Shown: positions 7,430 through 15,388 of the stretch, one piece after another
Layout: each line of letters starts with the position of its first letter
Position numbering within the stretch: the first letter of the stretch is position 1
From: an uncultured Cocleimonas sp.
Lineage (GTDB): Bacteria; Pseudomonadota; Gammaproteobacteria; Thiotrichales; Thiotrichaceae
DNA: 20,130 nucleotides
Assembly: GCA_938041705.1 (NCBI GenBank)
Contig: CALISP010000050.1
Coordinates: 1 to 20,130 of the forward strand
Reading direction: 5' to 3'
Notes under the pieces: generated by a model
Told to the model about the DNA's origin: nothing
The model's database searches: none
The model's input: only the letters and a program-made list of their open reading frames with translations
Position numbers and translations under genes: made by a program

Positions 7430-10400
7430 TGCCTAAGCGTACCGACATAAAAAGCATTTTAATTATTGGTGCTGGCCCAATTGTTATTGGTCAAGCTTGT
7501 GAATTTGATTATTCAGGCGCACAAGCCTGTAAAGCACTTCGTGAAGAAGGCTATCGCGTTATTTTAGTTAACTCTAATCCTGCGACGATTATGACTGATC
7601 CTGAAATGGCTGACTCTATCTACATTGAGCCAATTCGATGGCAAACCGTTGAAAAAATTATTGAAAAAGAACGCCCTGATGTGTTGTTACCAACCATGGG
7701 TGGTCAAACAGCTTTGAACTGTGCGCTTGATTTAGATAAGCACGGAGTACTTAAAAAGTACGGTATCGAAATGATTGGTGCTAAGAAAGAAGCCATTGAT
7801 ATGGCGGAAGATCGTGAAAAATTCCGTGTGGCAATGGATGAGATTGGTCTAAATTCGGCTAAATCTGGTGTTGCTCATAGCATGGAAGAAGCTAAGCAAG
7901 TTCAATCTGGTTTAGGTTTTCCTACTATCATTCGTCCGTCGTTTACTATGGGTGGATCAGGTGGTGGTATTGCTTACAATATGGATGAGTTTGTCGAAAT
8001 CGTTACGCGCGGATTAGACTTTTCACCGACCACTGAGGTATTACTTGAAGAGTCTTTATTAGGCTGGAAAGAGTATGAAATGGAAGTGGTTCGTGATACT
8101 GCGGACAACTGTATCATTATCTGTGCGATTGAAAATTTGGACCCAATGGGAATCCATACAGGTGATTCGATTACTGTCGCACCTGCACAAACACTTACAG
8201 ATAAAGAATATCAGTTATTACGTAATGCCTCGCTTGCGATTTTACGAAAAATTGGTGTTGAAACTGGCGGATCGAATGTTCAGATGTCGATCAATCCAAA
8301 AGATGGCCGTATGGTTATCATAGAGATGAATCCTCGTGTATCACGCTCATCTGCATTAGCTTCGAAAGCCACTGGCTTCCCAATTGCTAAAATTGCTGCA
8401 AAATTAGCAGTTGGTTATACTTTAGATGAATTGCAAAATGATATCACTGGAGGAGCAACACCAGCATCGTTCGAACCTAGTATCGATTATGTTGTTACAA
8501 AAATCCCTCGTTTTACTTTTGAAAAATTCCCTAAAGCTGATAGTCGTTTAACAACTCAAATGAAATCAGTTGGAGAAGTGATGGCGATAGGCCGTACTTT
8601 CCAAGAATCGTTTCAAAAGGCACTCCGTGGTCTGGAAACAGATATCGATGGATTAGATGAGAAAGTAGATTTGTCTAAGCCAGATGCTAAAGACGAATTG
8701 CGTCGAGAACTAACTGCTGCAGGTCCTGAGCGTATTCTCTATGTGGCGGATGCTTTTCGTTTTGGTATGACACGACAAGACTTGTTTGAACTAACTTCAA
8801 TTGATCCATGGTTTTTAGATCAAATTGAAGAGTTGATTGAATTAGAAGGCTCTTTAAAAGATAGAGTCACTAGTAGCATTGATAAGGATGAAATGTTTGA
8901 GCTGAAACGCAAGGGCTTCTCTGATCGTCGTTTAGCAACATTACTTAAGACTGATGAAACTGAAGTACGTAAAGCACGTCAGGCAATGAATGTTCGTCCG
9001 ATTTATAAACGTGTTGATACATGTGCTGCAGAGTTCTCTACAGACACTGCTTATATGTATTCTAGTTATGACGAAGAGTGTGAAGCAAAGCCGACCAATA
9101 AAGATAAAATCATGGTATTGGGCGGTGGTCCAAATCGTATTGGTCAAGGTATTGAGTTTGATTACTGTTGTGTACATGCTGCTTTAGCGATGCGTGAAGA
9201 TGGCTACGAAACCATCATGGTTAACTGTAACCCTGAAACTGTTTCTACAGACTACGATACATCAGACAGATTATACTTTGAGCCTCTAACGCTTGAAGAT
9301 GTTCTTGAAATTGTTGACCTAGAAAAACCAAAAGGTGTGATTGTTCAATACGGTGGACAAACACCACTTAAATTAGCAGAAGCGCTTGAAGCTAATGGCA
9401 CTCCAATTATCGGAACCAGCCCAGATTCAATCGACTTAGCTGAAGATCGTGAACGTTTCCAGCAAATGATTGAAAAACTAGGCTTGAAACAACCACCGAA
9501 TCGAACTGCTAGAAGCTTAGAAGAGGGTGTTCGCTTAGCAGAAGAAGTTGGCTACCCCTTAGTGGTTCGTCCTTCATATGTTCTTGGGGGTCGTGCGATG
9601 GAAATAGTGCATAGCGAAGATGATCTTCGTGTCTATATGCAAACAGCAGTAAACGTTTCTAATGACTCTCCTGTGCTTCTAGATCGTTTCTTAGACGATG
9701 CAATCGAAGTCGATGTTGATGCTATTTGTGATGGAAAAGACGTTTTAATCGGTGGAATTATGCAACATATTGAGCAAGCAGGTGTTCACTCAGGTGACTC
9801 AGCATGTTCATTGCCTCCTTATTCATTAAGTCCTGAAATACAAGATAAACTTCGTGAGCAATCTCGTGTAATGGCTTTAGAGTTAGGTGTGGTTGGTCTA
9901 ATGAATGTCCAATTTGCGATTAAGGGTGAAGATGTATATGTATTAGAGGTTAATCCTCGCGCATCAAGAACGGTACCTTATGTATCTAAGGCTATTGGTA
10001 GACCATTAGCTAAAGTATCTGCACGCTGTATGGCTGGAACTTCGCTGGTAGATCAGGGGATGATGGATGAGATTATACCTAAGCATTACTCAGTGAAAGA
10101 AGCTGTATTCCCATTCATAAAGTTCCCAGGTGTTGATCCTATTCTCGGCCCAGAAATGAAATCTACAGGTGAAGTAATGGGTGTTGGTAAAACCTTTGCT
10201 GAAGCTTTCTGGAAGTCTCAGTATGGCGCTAGCATTGAGTTTCCTGAAAAAGGTGGAACTGCATTTTTGAGTGTTCGTGAAAATGATAGTACTGCAGTTC
10301 TTGATGTGGCTAAACTATTAACAAATGAGCTTAACTTTAAGTTAGTGGCAACACGTGGAACGGCAAGAGCATTAGTAGCAGCTGGTTATGAATGTGAAAC

Positions 10401-10641
10401 GATCAATAAAGTTCGCGAAGGACGACCGAACATTGTTGATTTGGTTAAGAATGATCAAGTGCAATTGATTGTAAATACTACAGAAGGTAAAAAAGCGATC
10501 GAAGATTCTTTTGAGATTCGTCGTGAAGCCTTGCAAGGTAAAGTAACTTATACTACAACCATAACTGGTGCATGGGCGTTATGCCAAGCAATGATGCATG
10601 AAGGTGAAGAGCAAGTGTACAAGTTGCAAGACTTGCACTAA
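7429..10641 (+). CDS. carB: Carbamoyl-phosphate synthase large subunit (CarB)
   Basis: Makes carbamoyl phosphate from bicarbonate, ammonia and two ATP. At 1070 aa it has the full family length. Domains: first carboxyphosphate ATP-grasp half (about 1-400), oligomerisation domain (about 400-550), second carbamate ATP-grasp half (about 555-935, restarting with the duplicated LGGGPNRIGQGIEFDY motif), and a C-terminal MGS-like allosteric domain (about 937-1070), the site where UMP and ornithine act in E. coli. The internal duplication is obvious: GAGPIVIGQACEFDYSG in the N-half corresponds to GGGPNRIGQGIEFDYCC. The ATG overlaps the carA TAA as TAATG, with GGGAGG inside the end of carA, so translation is coupled. 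greA follows after 60 nt. Confidence 0.98.
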   Translation: MPKRTDIKSILIIGAGPIVIGQACEFDYSGAQACKALREEGYRVILVNSNPATIMTDPEMADSIYIEPIRWQTVEKIIEKERPDVLLPTMGGQTALNCALDLDKHGVLKKYGIEMIGAKKEAIDMAEDREKFRVAMDEIGLNSAKSGVAHSMEEAKQVQSGLGFPTIIRPSFTMGGSGGGIAYNMDEFVEIVTRGLDFSPTTEVLLEESLLGWKEYEMEVVRDTADNCIIICAIENLDPMGIHTGDSITVAPAQTLTDKEYQLLRNASLAILRKIGVETGGSNVQMSINPKDGRMVIIEMNPRVSRSSALASKATGFPIAKIAAKLAVGYTLDELQNDITGGATPASFEPSIDYVVTKIPRFTFEKFPKADSRLTTQMKSVGEVMAIGRTFQESFQKALRGLETDIDGLDEKVDLSKPDAKDELRRELTAAGPERILYVADAFRFGMTRQDLFELTSIDPWFLDQIEELIELEGSLKDRVTSSIDKDEMFELKRKGFSDRRLATLLKTDETEVRKARQAMNVRPIYKRVDTCAAEFSTDTAYMYSSYDEECEAKPTNKDKIMVLGGGPNRIGQGIEFDYCCVHAALAMREDGYETIMVNCNPETVSTDYDTSDRLYFEPLTLEDVLEIVDLEKPKGVIVQYGGQTPLKLAEALEANGTPIIGTSPDSIDLAEDRERFQQMIEKLGLKQPPNRTARSLEEGVRLAEEVGYPLVVRPSYVLGGRAMEIVHSEDDLRVYMQTAVNVSNDSPVLLDRFLDDAIEVDVDAICDGKDVLIGGIMQHIEQAGVHSGDSACSLPPYSLSPEIQDKLREQSRVMALELGVVGLMNVQFAIKGEDVYVLEVNPRASRTVPYVSKAIGRPLAKVSARCMAGTSLVDQGMMDEIIPKHYSVKEAVFPFIKFPGVDPILGPEMKSTGEVMGVGKTFAEAFWKSQYGASIEFPEKGGTAFLSVRENDSTAVLDVAKLLTNELNFKLVATRGTARALVAAGYECETINKVREGRPNIVDLVKNDQVQLIVNTTEGKKAIEDSFEIRREALQGKVTYTTTITGAWALCQAMMHEGEEQVYKLQDLH

Positions 10642-10652
10642 ACGCTTGTACA
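10616..10652 (+). repeat. Inverted repeat around the carB stop codon
   Basis: TGTACAAG at 10616-10623 pairs perfectly with CTTGTACA at 10645-10652, enclosing the carB stop codon. Competing inverted repeats overlap it: TGCAAG/CTTGCA at 10625-10637 and GCAAGT/ACTTGC at 10611-10636. No T-run follows. It may mark an RNA processing point or a weak barrier between carB and greA. Confidence 0.4.
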
Positions 10653-10701
10653 TATAAGTTGTAACAATATACTGCATTAAAAGATAAGGAAGAGATAAAT
10701 C

Positions 10702-11178
10702 ATGGATAGAGCACCCGTTACTCTCAAAGGCGCAGAGCGTCTAAAAGAAGAATTGAATGAGTTGAAAAGTGTCACTCGTCCAAGGATTGTACAAGCGATA
10801 TCAACGGCTCGTGAACATGGCGATCTTAAAGAAAATGCAGAATACCATGCGGCTAGAGAGCAACAGAGCTTCTGTGAAGGTCGAATTCAAGAATTAGAAT
10901 CAGTGCTTTCGACAGCTCAAATTATTGATATTACTGATTTAGGTATAGAAGGACGCATAGTATTTGGAGCAACGGTAGAACTTGAAGACTTAGATACAGA
11001 AGAAATTGTAACTTATCAAATAGTTGGAAATATTGAAGCTGATATTAAGTTGAATATGATAGCTGTATCATCGCCTATAGCCAGAGCCTTAATTGGTAAA
11101 GAAGAAGGTGAAGTAGCTACTGTGAAAGCACCCGCTGGTATTAGAGAGTATGAGATTGTCGATATCAAATATATTTAA
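10702..11178 (+). CDS. greA: Transcript cleavage factor GreA
   Basis: Binds RNA polymerase through the secondary channel and stimulates cleavage of backtracked RNA. The 158 aa have the N-terminal antiparallel coiled coil (about 5-75) and the FKBP-like C-terminal domain (about 82-158). The acidic tip residues Asp41 and Glu44 are present in GDLKENAEYHAAREQQ, so the protein should be active. AAGGAAGAG near 10687-10695 is a good ribosome binding site. Downstream position after carB matches many gammaproteobacteria and suggests co-transcription. An intrinsic terminator lies 21 nt after the stop. Confidence 0.97.
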   Translation: MDRAPVTLKGAERLKEELNELKSVTRPRIVQAISTAREHGDLKENAEYHAAREQQSFCEGRIQELESVLSTAQIIDITDLGIEGRIVFGATVELEDLDTEEIVTYQIVGNIEADIKLNMIAVSSPIARALIGKEEGEVATVKAPAGIREYEIVDIKYI

Positions 11179-11199
11179 ATATCGGCAATAACTAATCTG

Positions 11200-11225
11200 A
11201 AAAGGGCACTTTTAGTGCCTTTTTT
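11200..11225 (+). terminator. Rho-independent terminator after greA
   Basis: Stem AAAAGGGCAC/GTGCCTTTTT (10 bp including one G-T pair) with a 5-nt loop, ending in six T residues. It ends the carA-carB-greA unit. Confidence 0.92.
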
Positions 11226-11271
11226 ATTATTACTTTTGTATTACTAATAAATATTACCAAGGCAAAATTTA

Positions 11272-11877
11272 ATGACTGTTAAGTCAACAATAACCACCAT
11301 AGATTTACTTAGAAACGGCGTTGTCGAGGATGATGCAGTATTCTGTGGAAGTACTGACGATATGCTAACTGATCAAGGTTGGCAACAAATGGTCAAAGCC
11401 TTAGAAAATAAAAACGATTGGGATTTAATCGTATCTTCGCCACTACAACGTTGTCGCGAGTTTGCAGAGCTAATCTCAAACGAGGACGATATTGATATTG
11501 AACTTGATAAAAGTTTTGATGAAATCGACTTTGGACTTTGGGAGAACTTATCTCCTGAAAAAATAATGGAAGAAGATGCTGAATTGCTTAATGCATGGTG
11601 GCAATCACCGACAAAGCATTCACCTCCAGAAGGGGAAGACTTTCATCAGTTTCAAGCTCGAGTATTAAAAGCTTTTAAAGAGATTGTTGAGAATAATAAT
11701 GGAAAGAAGATTCTAATTGTTACAGATTCTTGGCCAATTAGAATAATTTTAATGCATATACTCGGATTACAAAGCGAACAACTCTTTCGTATCAATGTTG
11801 ATTACGCGTGCTTCTCAAAATTACAGATACATCATGATGAAGTAGGGCAGAAGGGTTGTTTGATTAGTCATGGTTAA
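11272..11877 (+). CDS. Histidine-phosphatase-fold protein lacking both catalytic histidines
   Basis: The 201 aa match the histidine phosphatase (CobC/phosphoglycerate mutase-like) superfamily throughout: LTDQGWQQM, the SSPLQRCREFAELI core (Arg60), FDEIDFGLWE (Glu84), SPPEGEDFHQFQARV and ILIVTDSWPIRIIL. The nucleophilic His of the RHG motif is replaced by Asn15 (LLRNG), and the second His of the usual HGG motif by Asp152 (VTDSW). The phosphate-pocket Arg14 and Arg60 remain. The reading frame is intact, so this is likely a pseudo-enzyme retained for binding rather than catalysis, or a changed active site (inference). It starts 46 nt after the greA terminator, with AAGG about 11 nt before the ATG. 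The following CopZ-like gene begins 5 nt after its stop, so the two are probably one operon. Confidence 0.85.
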   Translation: MTVKSTITTIDLLRNGVVEDDAVFCGSTDDMLTDQGWQQMVKALENKNDWDLIVSSPLQRCREFAELISNEDDIDIELDKSFDEIDFGLWENLSPEKIMEEDAELLNAWWQSPTKHSPPEGEDFHQFQARVLKAFKEIVENNNGKKILIVTDSWPIRIILMHILGLQSEQLFRINVDYACFSKLQIHHDEVGQKGCLISHG

Positions 11878-11882
11878 TCAAT

Positions 11883-12350
11883 ATGTCTGATTGTTGTAAT
11901 ACAACAGATAATAATACTCGAAATAAAAAACATATTTGTCCGTTAAATGGTAAAGAATATTCAAAAGTACCTGACATAACACTAAATCTTCACTTAAAAA
12001 AACCTTGGTTAAATTCAATTAAGCAGCAATCCTACTATTTTTGTTCTGATCCAGATTGTGATGTCGTTTATTTTGGACTTGATAATAGTATATTTCTGCA
12101 ATCTGATGTTCGAACCCCTATCGGTATTAAGAATCAGCAAAACGATTCTTTAGAAAATAAGGCACTGATATGCTATTGCTTTGATGTGAGTTATACAGAG
12201 GCTCGAGAAGACCAACAGTTAATGCAGTATGTTATTAAAAAAACAAGAAACAAAGAATGTGCCTGCGATGTCGTGAATCCTACTGGAAAATGTTGTTTAG
12301 TAGAGTTTAAAAAATATTTACTAGATAAAAAGACACTTCCATCTTTTTGA
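11883..12350 (+). CDS. CopZ N-terminal-like Zn/[2Fe-2S] binding protein (putative metallochaperone)
   Basis: Cys-rich 155-aa cytoplasmic protein resembling the N-terminal domain of Archaeoglobus CopZ, which binds one zinc and a [2Fe-2S] cluster. Visible motifs: an N-terminal Cys pair (Cys4-Cys5), CPLNGKEY with Cys19, FCSDPDCDVVYFG with Cys54 and Cys59 (probable zinc site), CYCF with Cys97 and Cys99, and CACDVVNPTGKCC with Cys126, Cys128, Cys137 and Cys138 (probable cluster site). The copper-binding HMA domain found after it in CopZ is absent, so copper delivery is not implied. It begins 5 nt after the pseudo-phosphatase with no strong ribosome binding site, suggesting coupling. Its last residues (KKTLPSF) and stop codon are encoded inside a copy of the dispersed repeat, so the C-terminus may have been reshaped by that element. 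Confidence 0.75.
   Translation: MSDCCNTTDNNTRNKKHICPLNGKEYSKVPDITLNLHLKKPWLNSIKQQSYYFCSDPDCDVVYFGLDNSIFLQSDVRTPIGIKNQQNDSLENKALICYCFDVSYTEAREDQQLMQYVIKKTRNKECACDVVNPTGKCCLVEFKKYLLDKKTLPSF
12327..12348 (+). repeat. Dispersed 3'-end element, copy 3 (overlaps the CopZ-like gene end)
   Basis: Reads AAAAAGACACTTCC followed by ATCTTTTT. AAAAAGA and TCTTTTT form a perfect 7-bp A/T-rich stem with an 8-nt loop CACTTCCA. It covers the final codons, and its last T is the first base of the TGA stop. Sense to the gene. Confidence 0.75.
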
Positions 12351-12420
12351 CGTTCTAGTCTTAATTCATAATAGTTAGATATTAATATAAAACTATATTT
12401 CAATGGTTAGAAAAGTGTCC

Positions 12421-12443
12421 AAAAGATAGGAGGTGTCTTTTTT
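12421..12443 (-). repeat. Dispersed 3'-end element, copy 4 (after ppnP)
   Basis: The + strand reads AAAAGATAGGAGGTGTC followed by TTTTTT. Stem AAAAGA/TCTTTT with loop TAGGAGGTG. In the ppnP sense strand it reads GACACCTCCTATCTTTT and begins 18 nt after the ppnP stop. With copy 3 it forms an inverted pair between two convergent genes. Confidence 0.8.
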
Positions 12444-12461
12444 AATCTATTAAATACTTAT

Positions 12462-12743
12462 TTAGCCATATACACACAAATAAGCCGTATCAGTTGTTAC
12501 TGTTACATTAAAAAAACTATCTGCATCAACATCAAATGATTCACCAGCTTTGTAGATTGTGCTTTGATTTTCATCAGGCATTTGAATCTCTAAAGCGCCA
12601 GTAATGACTGTCATTTTTTCTTTTGCGGCAGTGCCAAATTTATAGCAACCAGGCGCCATTACACCAACTGAAGCAGGGTTGGTTTCAGACTCATAAGCTA
12701 CTGAAATAACATTTCCTTCAAAGTATTCATTAGTTTTAAACAT
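12462..12743 (-). CDS. ppnP: Pyrimidine/purine nucleoside phosphorylase PpnP (DUF1255, YaiE-like)
   Basis: Small single-domain cupin of 93 aa, full length for the family. E. coli PpnP (YaiE) phosphorolyses a broad range of nucleosides to base plus ribose 1-phosphate. The similarity is clear along the whole length: NEYFEGNVISV, ASVGVMAPGCYKF, the conserved EKMTVITGAL, and AGESFDVDADSFFNV with a terminal SYLC-like TAYLCVYG. An AGAGAG ribosome binding site lies 7-12 nt before the ATG on the - strand. It is divergent from dapD and convergent with the CopZ-like gene, so it is probably transcribed alone. Downstream of its stop is dispersed-element copy 4 and no GC-rich terminator. Confidence 0.95.
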   Translation of the reverse strand: MFKTNEYFEGNVISVAYESETNPASVGVMAPGCYKFGTAAKEKMTVITGALEIQMPDENQSTIYKAGESFDVDADSFFNVTVTTDTAYLCVYG

Positions 12744-12830
12744 TCTAAGTTCTCTCTTTTATATATAAACGATAGATAATTAAATGAGTTTACCACTTTA
12801 TAAACTTTAGTCAGAAAAACATGAATTTCA

Positions 12831-12860
12831 TTCTGCAAAAAAAACAAGAAACGGTATACT
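12831..12860 (+). promoter_or_regulatory. Candidate dapD promoter
   Basis: TATACT at 12855-12860 is a good -10 hexamer. TTCTGC at 12831-12836 is a poor -35 at 18 nt spacing. Transcription from about 12867 would give a leader of roughly 65 nt before the preferred dapD ATG. Confidence 0.3.
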
Positions 12861-12932
12861 TTCCACAATTATAAATTGAGGCTTTTGAGTCTCTGTAATT
12901 CATTTACTACCACTTATTTGAGAGATAATAAC

Positions 12933-13832
12933 ATGAGCATTAAACGTATCGGACACCGTTTTATTGATTCTGCCAGCGGCAAAACCCTTGATGTATGGTT
13001 TCCACGATCTAATAAAGAAATCGCTCGTAGTTGCTTGGCGCTAAAAGTGGGTATGATCAAAAGTGATTTTGTTACCGTTGAGATTGAATCTGTTGATGAT
13101 GCACCAAAGTCTGTTGAAGATGCTTATTTACGACTGCATTTATTATCAGAATGTGCAGTAAAACCAAATGCTATTAATCTTGAGGGCGTATTTGGTTTAC
13201 TAGCGAATGTTGCATGGACTTCTGCCGGACCAGTATTACCAAATGAAGTAGAAAATCTTCGAGATTTAATCGCAGAAGAGAATCATCAGTTAAACGTAAC
13301 TTCAATTGATAAATTCCCGCGCATGACTGATTACGTTATACCAGAGGGTGTACGAATTGGTAATGCTGATCGTATCCGCTTAGGCGCACATTTGGCTTCT
13401 GGTACAACTGTAATGCATGAAGGTTTTGTTAACTTTAATGCGGGTACATTAGGTAATTCAATGGTCGAAGGCCGAATCAGTGCAGGTGTTATTGTTGGAG
13501 CTGATTCTGATGTCGGTGGCGGAGCATCGATCATGGGTACTCTTTCAGGTGGTGGCAAACAAGTTATCTCAATTGGCGAACGTAACTTATTAGGCGCAAA
13601 TGCAGGGATAGGAATTTCATTAGGTGATGATTGTATAGTCGAAGCTGGTTTGTATTTAACGGCAGGTACAAAAGTTAAAACTCCAGTTGGTGATGTAGTT
13701 TCAGCGCATGAGCTATCTGGACAATCTGGTCTGTTGTTTAGACGTAACAGTCAGTCTGGTGCGGTTGAAGCAATTGTAACAAATACATCTACTTGGGGTG
13801 GTTTGAATTCATCTTTACATTCAAACGACTAA
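12933..13832 (+). CDS. dapD: 2,3,4,5-tetrahydropyridine-2,6-dicarboxylate N-succinyltransferase (DapD)
   Basis: Transfers succinyl from succinyl-CoA to tetrahydrodipicolinate in the succinylase branch of diaminopimelate/lysine synthesis. This is the Pseudomonas/actinobacterial type of DapD rather than the E. coli type. Of its 299 aa, the N-terminal half is globular; the C-terminal half is a left-handed beta-helix with hexapeptide-like repeats, containing FNAGTLGNSMVEGRISAGV, DSDVGGGASIMGTLSGGG and GERNLLGANAGIGISLGDD. Start choice: ATG at 12933 with GAGAG 9 nt upstream. The frame extends back to a TTG at 12876, but that start lacks a ribosome binding site and adds residues unlike the family. 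It is divergent from ppnP and followed by dispersed-element copy 5. It works in sequence with DapC, encoded at 15429-16619 on the opposite strand. Confidence 0.95.
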   Translation: MSIKRIGHRFIDSASGKTLDVWFPRSNKEIARSCLALKVGMIKSDFVTVEIESVDDAPKSVEDAYLRLHLLSECAVKPNAINLEGVFGLLANVAWTSAGPVLPNEVENLRDLIAEENHQLNVTSIDKFPRMTDYVIPEGVRIGNADRIRLGAHLASGTTVMHEGFVNFNAGTLGNSMVEGRISAGVIVGADSDVGGGASIMGTLSGGGKQVISIGERNLLGANAGIGISLGDDCIVEAGLYLTAGTKVKTPVGDVVSAHELSGQSGLLFRRNSQSGAVEAIVTNTSTWGGLNSSLHSND

Positions 13833-13858
13833 TGCCCATTAACGAATATAACGTTATT

Positions 13859-13876
13859 AAAGACACCTCCTAACTT
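13859..13876 (+). repeat. Dispersed 3'-end element, copy 5 (after dapD)
   Basis: Reads AAAGACACCTCCTAACTT, 26 nt after the dapD stop and in sense orientation. It contains CACCTCCT, identical to the anti-Shine-Dalgarno segment of 16S rRNA. A weak TAACG/CGTTA inverted repeat precedes it and an A-run follows. Confidence 0.8.
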
Positions 13877-13961
13877 ATTAAAAAATTTATCGTTTGTTTT
13901 TTCAAATGATGAACTCAATTATTTGCCTGTACTCAGGCATGGGGTGTTTAAATTGTCAGGT

Positions 13962-15335
13962 ATGAACATTTTCCCCATAAAAACCTTTAAACAGCATCTG
14001 TACGCCTCAGTAAAACTGGGCGTACCTTTGGTTTTGATGCAGATCACCCTTATGCTAATCAATGTCACTGATACGTTGATGCTCGGCTGGCTGGGTGTAA
14101 AAGAATTAGCTGCAGGTACATTGGCATTTCAATTAGTATTTGCGGTTTATATCTTTGGCCTAGGAATATCCTCCGCTCTAATGCCTTTAGTCTCTTCTGC
14201 TGCAGGACAGAATGATCATCAAGCGGTTCGTCGCAGTGTAAGAATGGGGCTTTGGGTTTTAGGTATAAGCGTAGTAATACTTATGATTCCTATGCTATAT
14301 GGTGAAGAAATATTGATCCTATTAGGACAAGACCCTGAGCTGTCGGCATTAGCGCAAACCTATATCATTATCGCTCAATGGTCATTAATTCCTGTATTTT
14401 TATTAACTGGGCTAAGAAACTTTCTTGCGAGTTTAGAGCATACAACGACGATTCTCATCATTACCATTTTGATGGCTTTATTAAATGCGATTTTGAATTA
14501 TGCATTTATATTTGGTAATTTTGGGTTTCCGCGCTTGGAAATGCAGGGAGCTGCAATTGCCACTTGCATTGTTAATGTGATTGGTTTTGTTTGTCTTGCA
14601 CTTTATGTTCGTTTTTCAGAGTTTTGCCGTCCTTATGAAATATTCAAACGCTTTTGGGTGCCTGAATGGGGAGCCTTTAAAGAAATCATAAAAATAGGCT
14701 TACCAATTTCTCTAATGATATTTTTTGAAGCTGGTATGTTTTTGGCTGCAGCATTAATGATTGGTTTGATTGGCGAAATTGAATTAGCTGCTCATGGTAT
14801 TTCGATACAATTAGAGAGTTTGGCTTTTATGATTCCTTTAGGTTTATCTCAAGTAGCTTCTGTTCGTGTTGCAAATGCGGCAGGTCGAGGAGATATTGTG
14901 GGTATTGATCTAGCCGCTAAAGCGGTCTTGTTATTGTCATTGGGATTTGCCTGCATAACGGCTTTAATTTTTCTATTAATACCTGAAATACTTATTCAAT
15001 TATTCTTAGGTGAGGAAGAAACAGATGCACAGGCGGTTATTGCTTATGCAACACCTTTGTTGATGATGGCGGCAGCATTTCAAATCTTCGATGCTATTCA
15101 AGTGTCATCATCTGGAAGTTTACGTGGCTTAAAAGATGCAAAGATACCGATGATAATTGCAGCAATTAGTTATTGGCCTATTGGTCTGACTGCAGCTTAT
15201 GTTTTAGCATTTCCATTGGGATATGGCGGAACAGGTATTTGGGGAGGCTTGGTAATAGGCTTAGCCGTATCAAGTGTATGTTTAATTTGGCGTTTTACCA
15301 ATCGAGAGAAATTAGGTCTGTTAAGTCTTACATAA
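13962..15335 (+). CDS. MATE-family multidrug/cation efflux transporter (NorM-like)
   Basis: Inner-membrane antiporter of the MATE family, which exports organic cations and drugs using a Na+ or H+ gradient. About 457 aa with some 12 hydrophobic segments. Family features: a first helix with LGVPLVLMQITLMLINVTDT, then LMLGWLGVKELAAGTLA, GISSALMPLVSSAAGQ, and in the second half GLPISLMIFFEAGMF with a VASVRVANAAGRGD loop and SSGSLRGLKDAK near residue 380. The start is uncertain: ATG at 13962 begins the typical family N-terminus but AGG is too close. TTG at 13953, with GGGG 8 nt upstream, is an alternative, and the frame is open back to TTG 13923. It sits between dapD and dapC; the substrate is unknown. 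Element copy 6 starts 9 nt after the stop. Confidence 0.9.
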   Translation: MNIFPIKTFKQHLYASVKLGVPLVLMQITLMLINVTDTLMLGWLGVKELAAGTLAFQLVFAVYIFGLGISSALMPLVSSAAGQNDHQAVRRSVRMGLWVLGISVVILMIPMLYGEEILILLGQDPELSALAQTYIIIAQWSLIPVFLLTGLRNFLASLEHTTTILIITILMALLNAILNYAFIFGNFGFPRLEMQGAAIATCIVNVIGFVCLALYVRFSEFCRPYEIFKRFWVPEWGAFKEIIKIGLPISLMIFFEAGMFLAAALMIGLIGEIELAAHGISIQLESLAFMIPLGLSQVASVRVANAAGRGDIVGIDLAAKAVLLLSLGFACITALIFLLIPEILIQLFLGEEETDAQAVIAYATPLLMMAAAFQIFDAIQVSSSGSLRGLKDAKIPMIIAAISYWPIGLTAAYVLAFPLGYGGTGIWGGLVIGLAVSSVCLIWRFTNREKLGLLSLT

Positions 15336-15343
15336 TAAATGTT

Positions 15344-15367
15344 GTAAAGACATCCCCCTAACTTTAC
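15344..15367 (+). repeat. Dispersed 3'-end element, copy 6 (after the MATE gene)
   Basis: GTAAAG at 15344-15349 pairs with CTTTAC at 15362-15367 around the loop ACATCCCCCTAA. It begins 9 nt after the MATE stop, in sense orientation. Confidence 0.8.
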
Positions 15368-15388
15368 CCTTATTTATAAACAAATGTG

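Noticed and set aside
8941..9187. Antisense and alternate-frame open reading frames inside carB and other genes
   Set aside because: They lie wholly within well-conserved coding sequence, have no ribosome binding sites or recognisable domains, and are expected shadows.
12876..12932. TTG-started extension of dapD
   Set aside because: No ribosome binding site before the TTG, and the added residues do not resemble DapD. ATG 12933 has GAGAG upstream and a family-like N-terminus.
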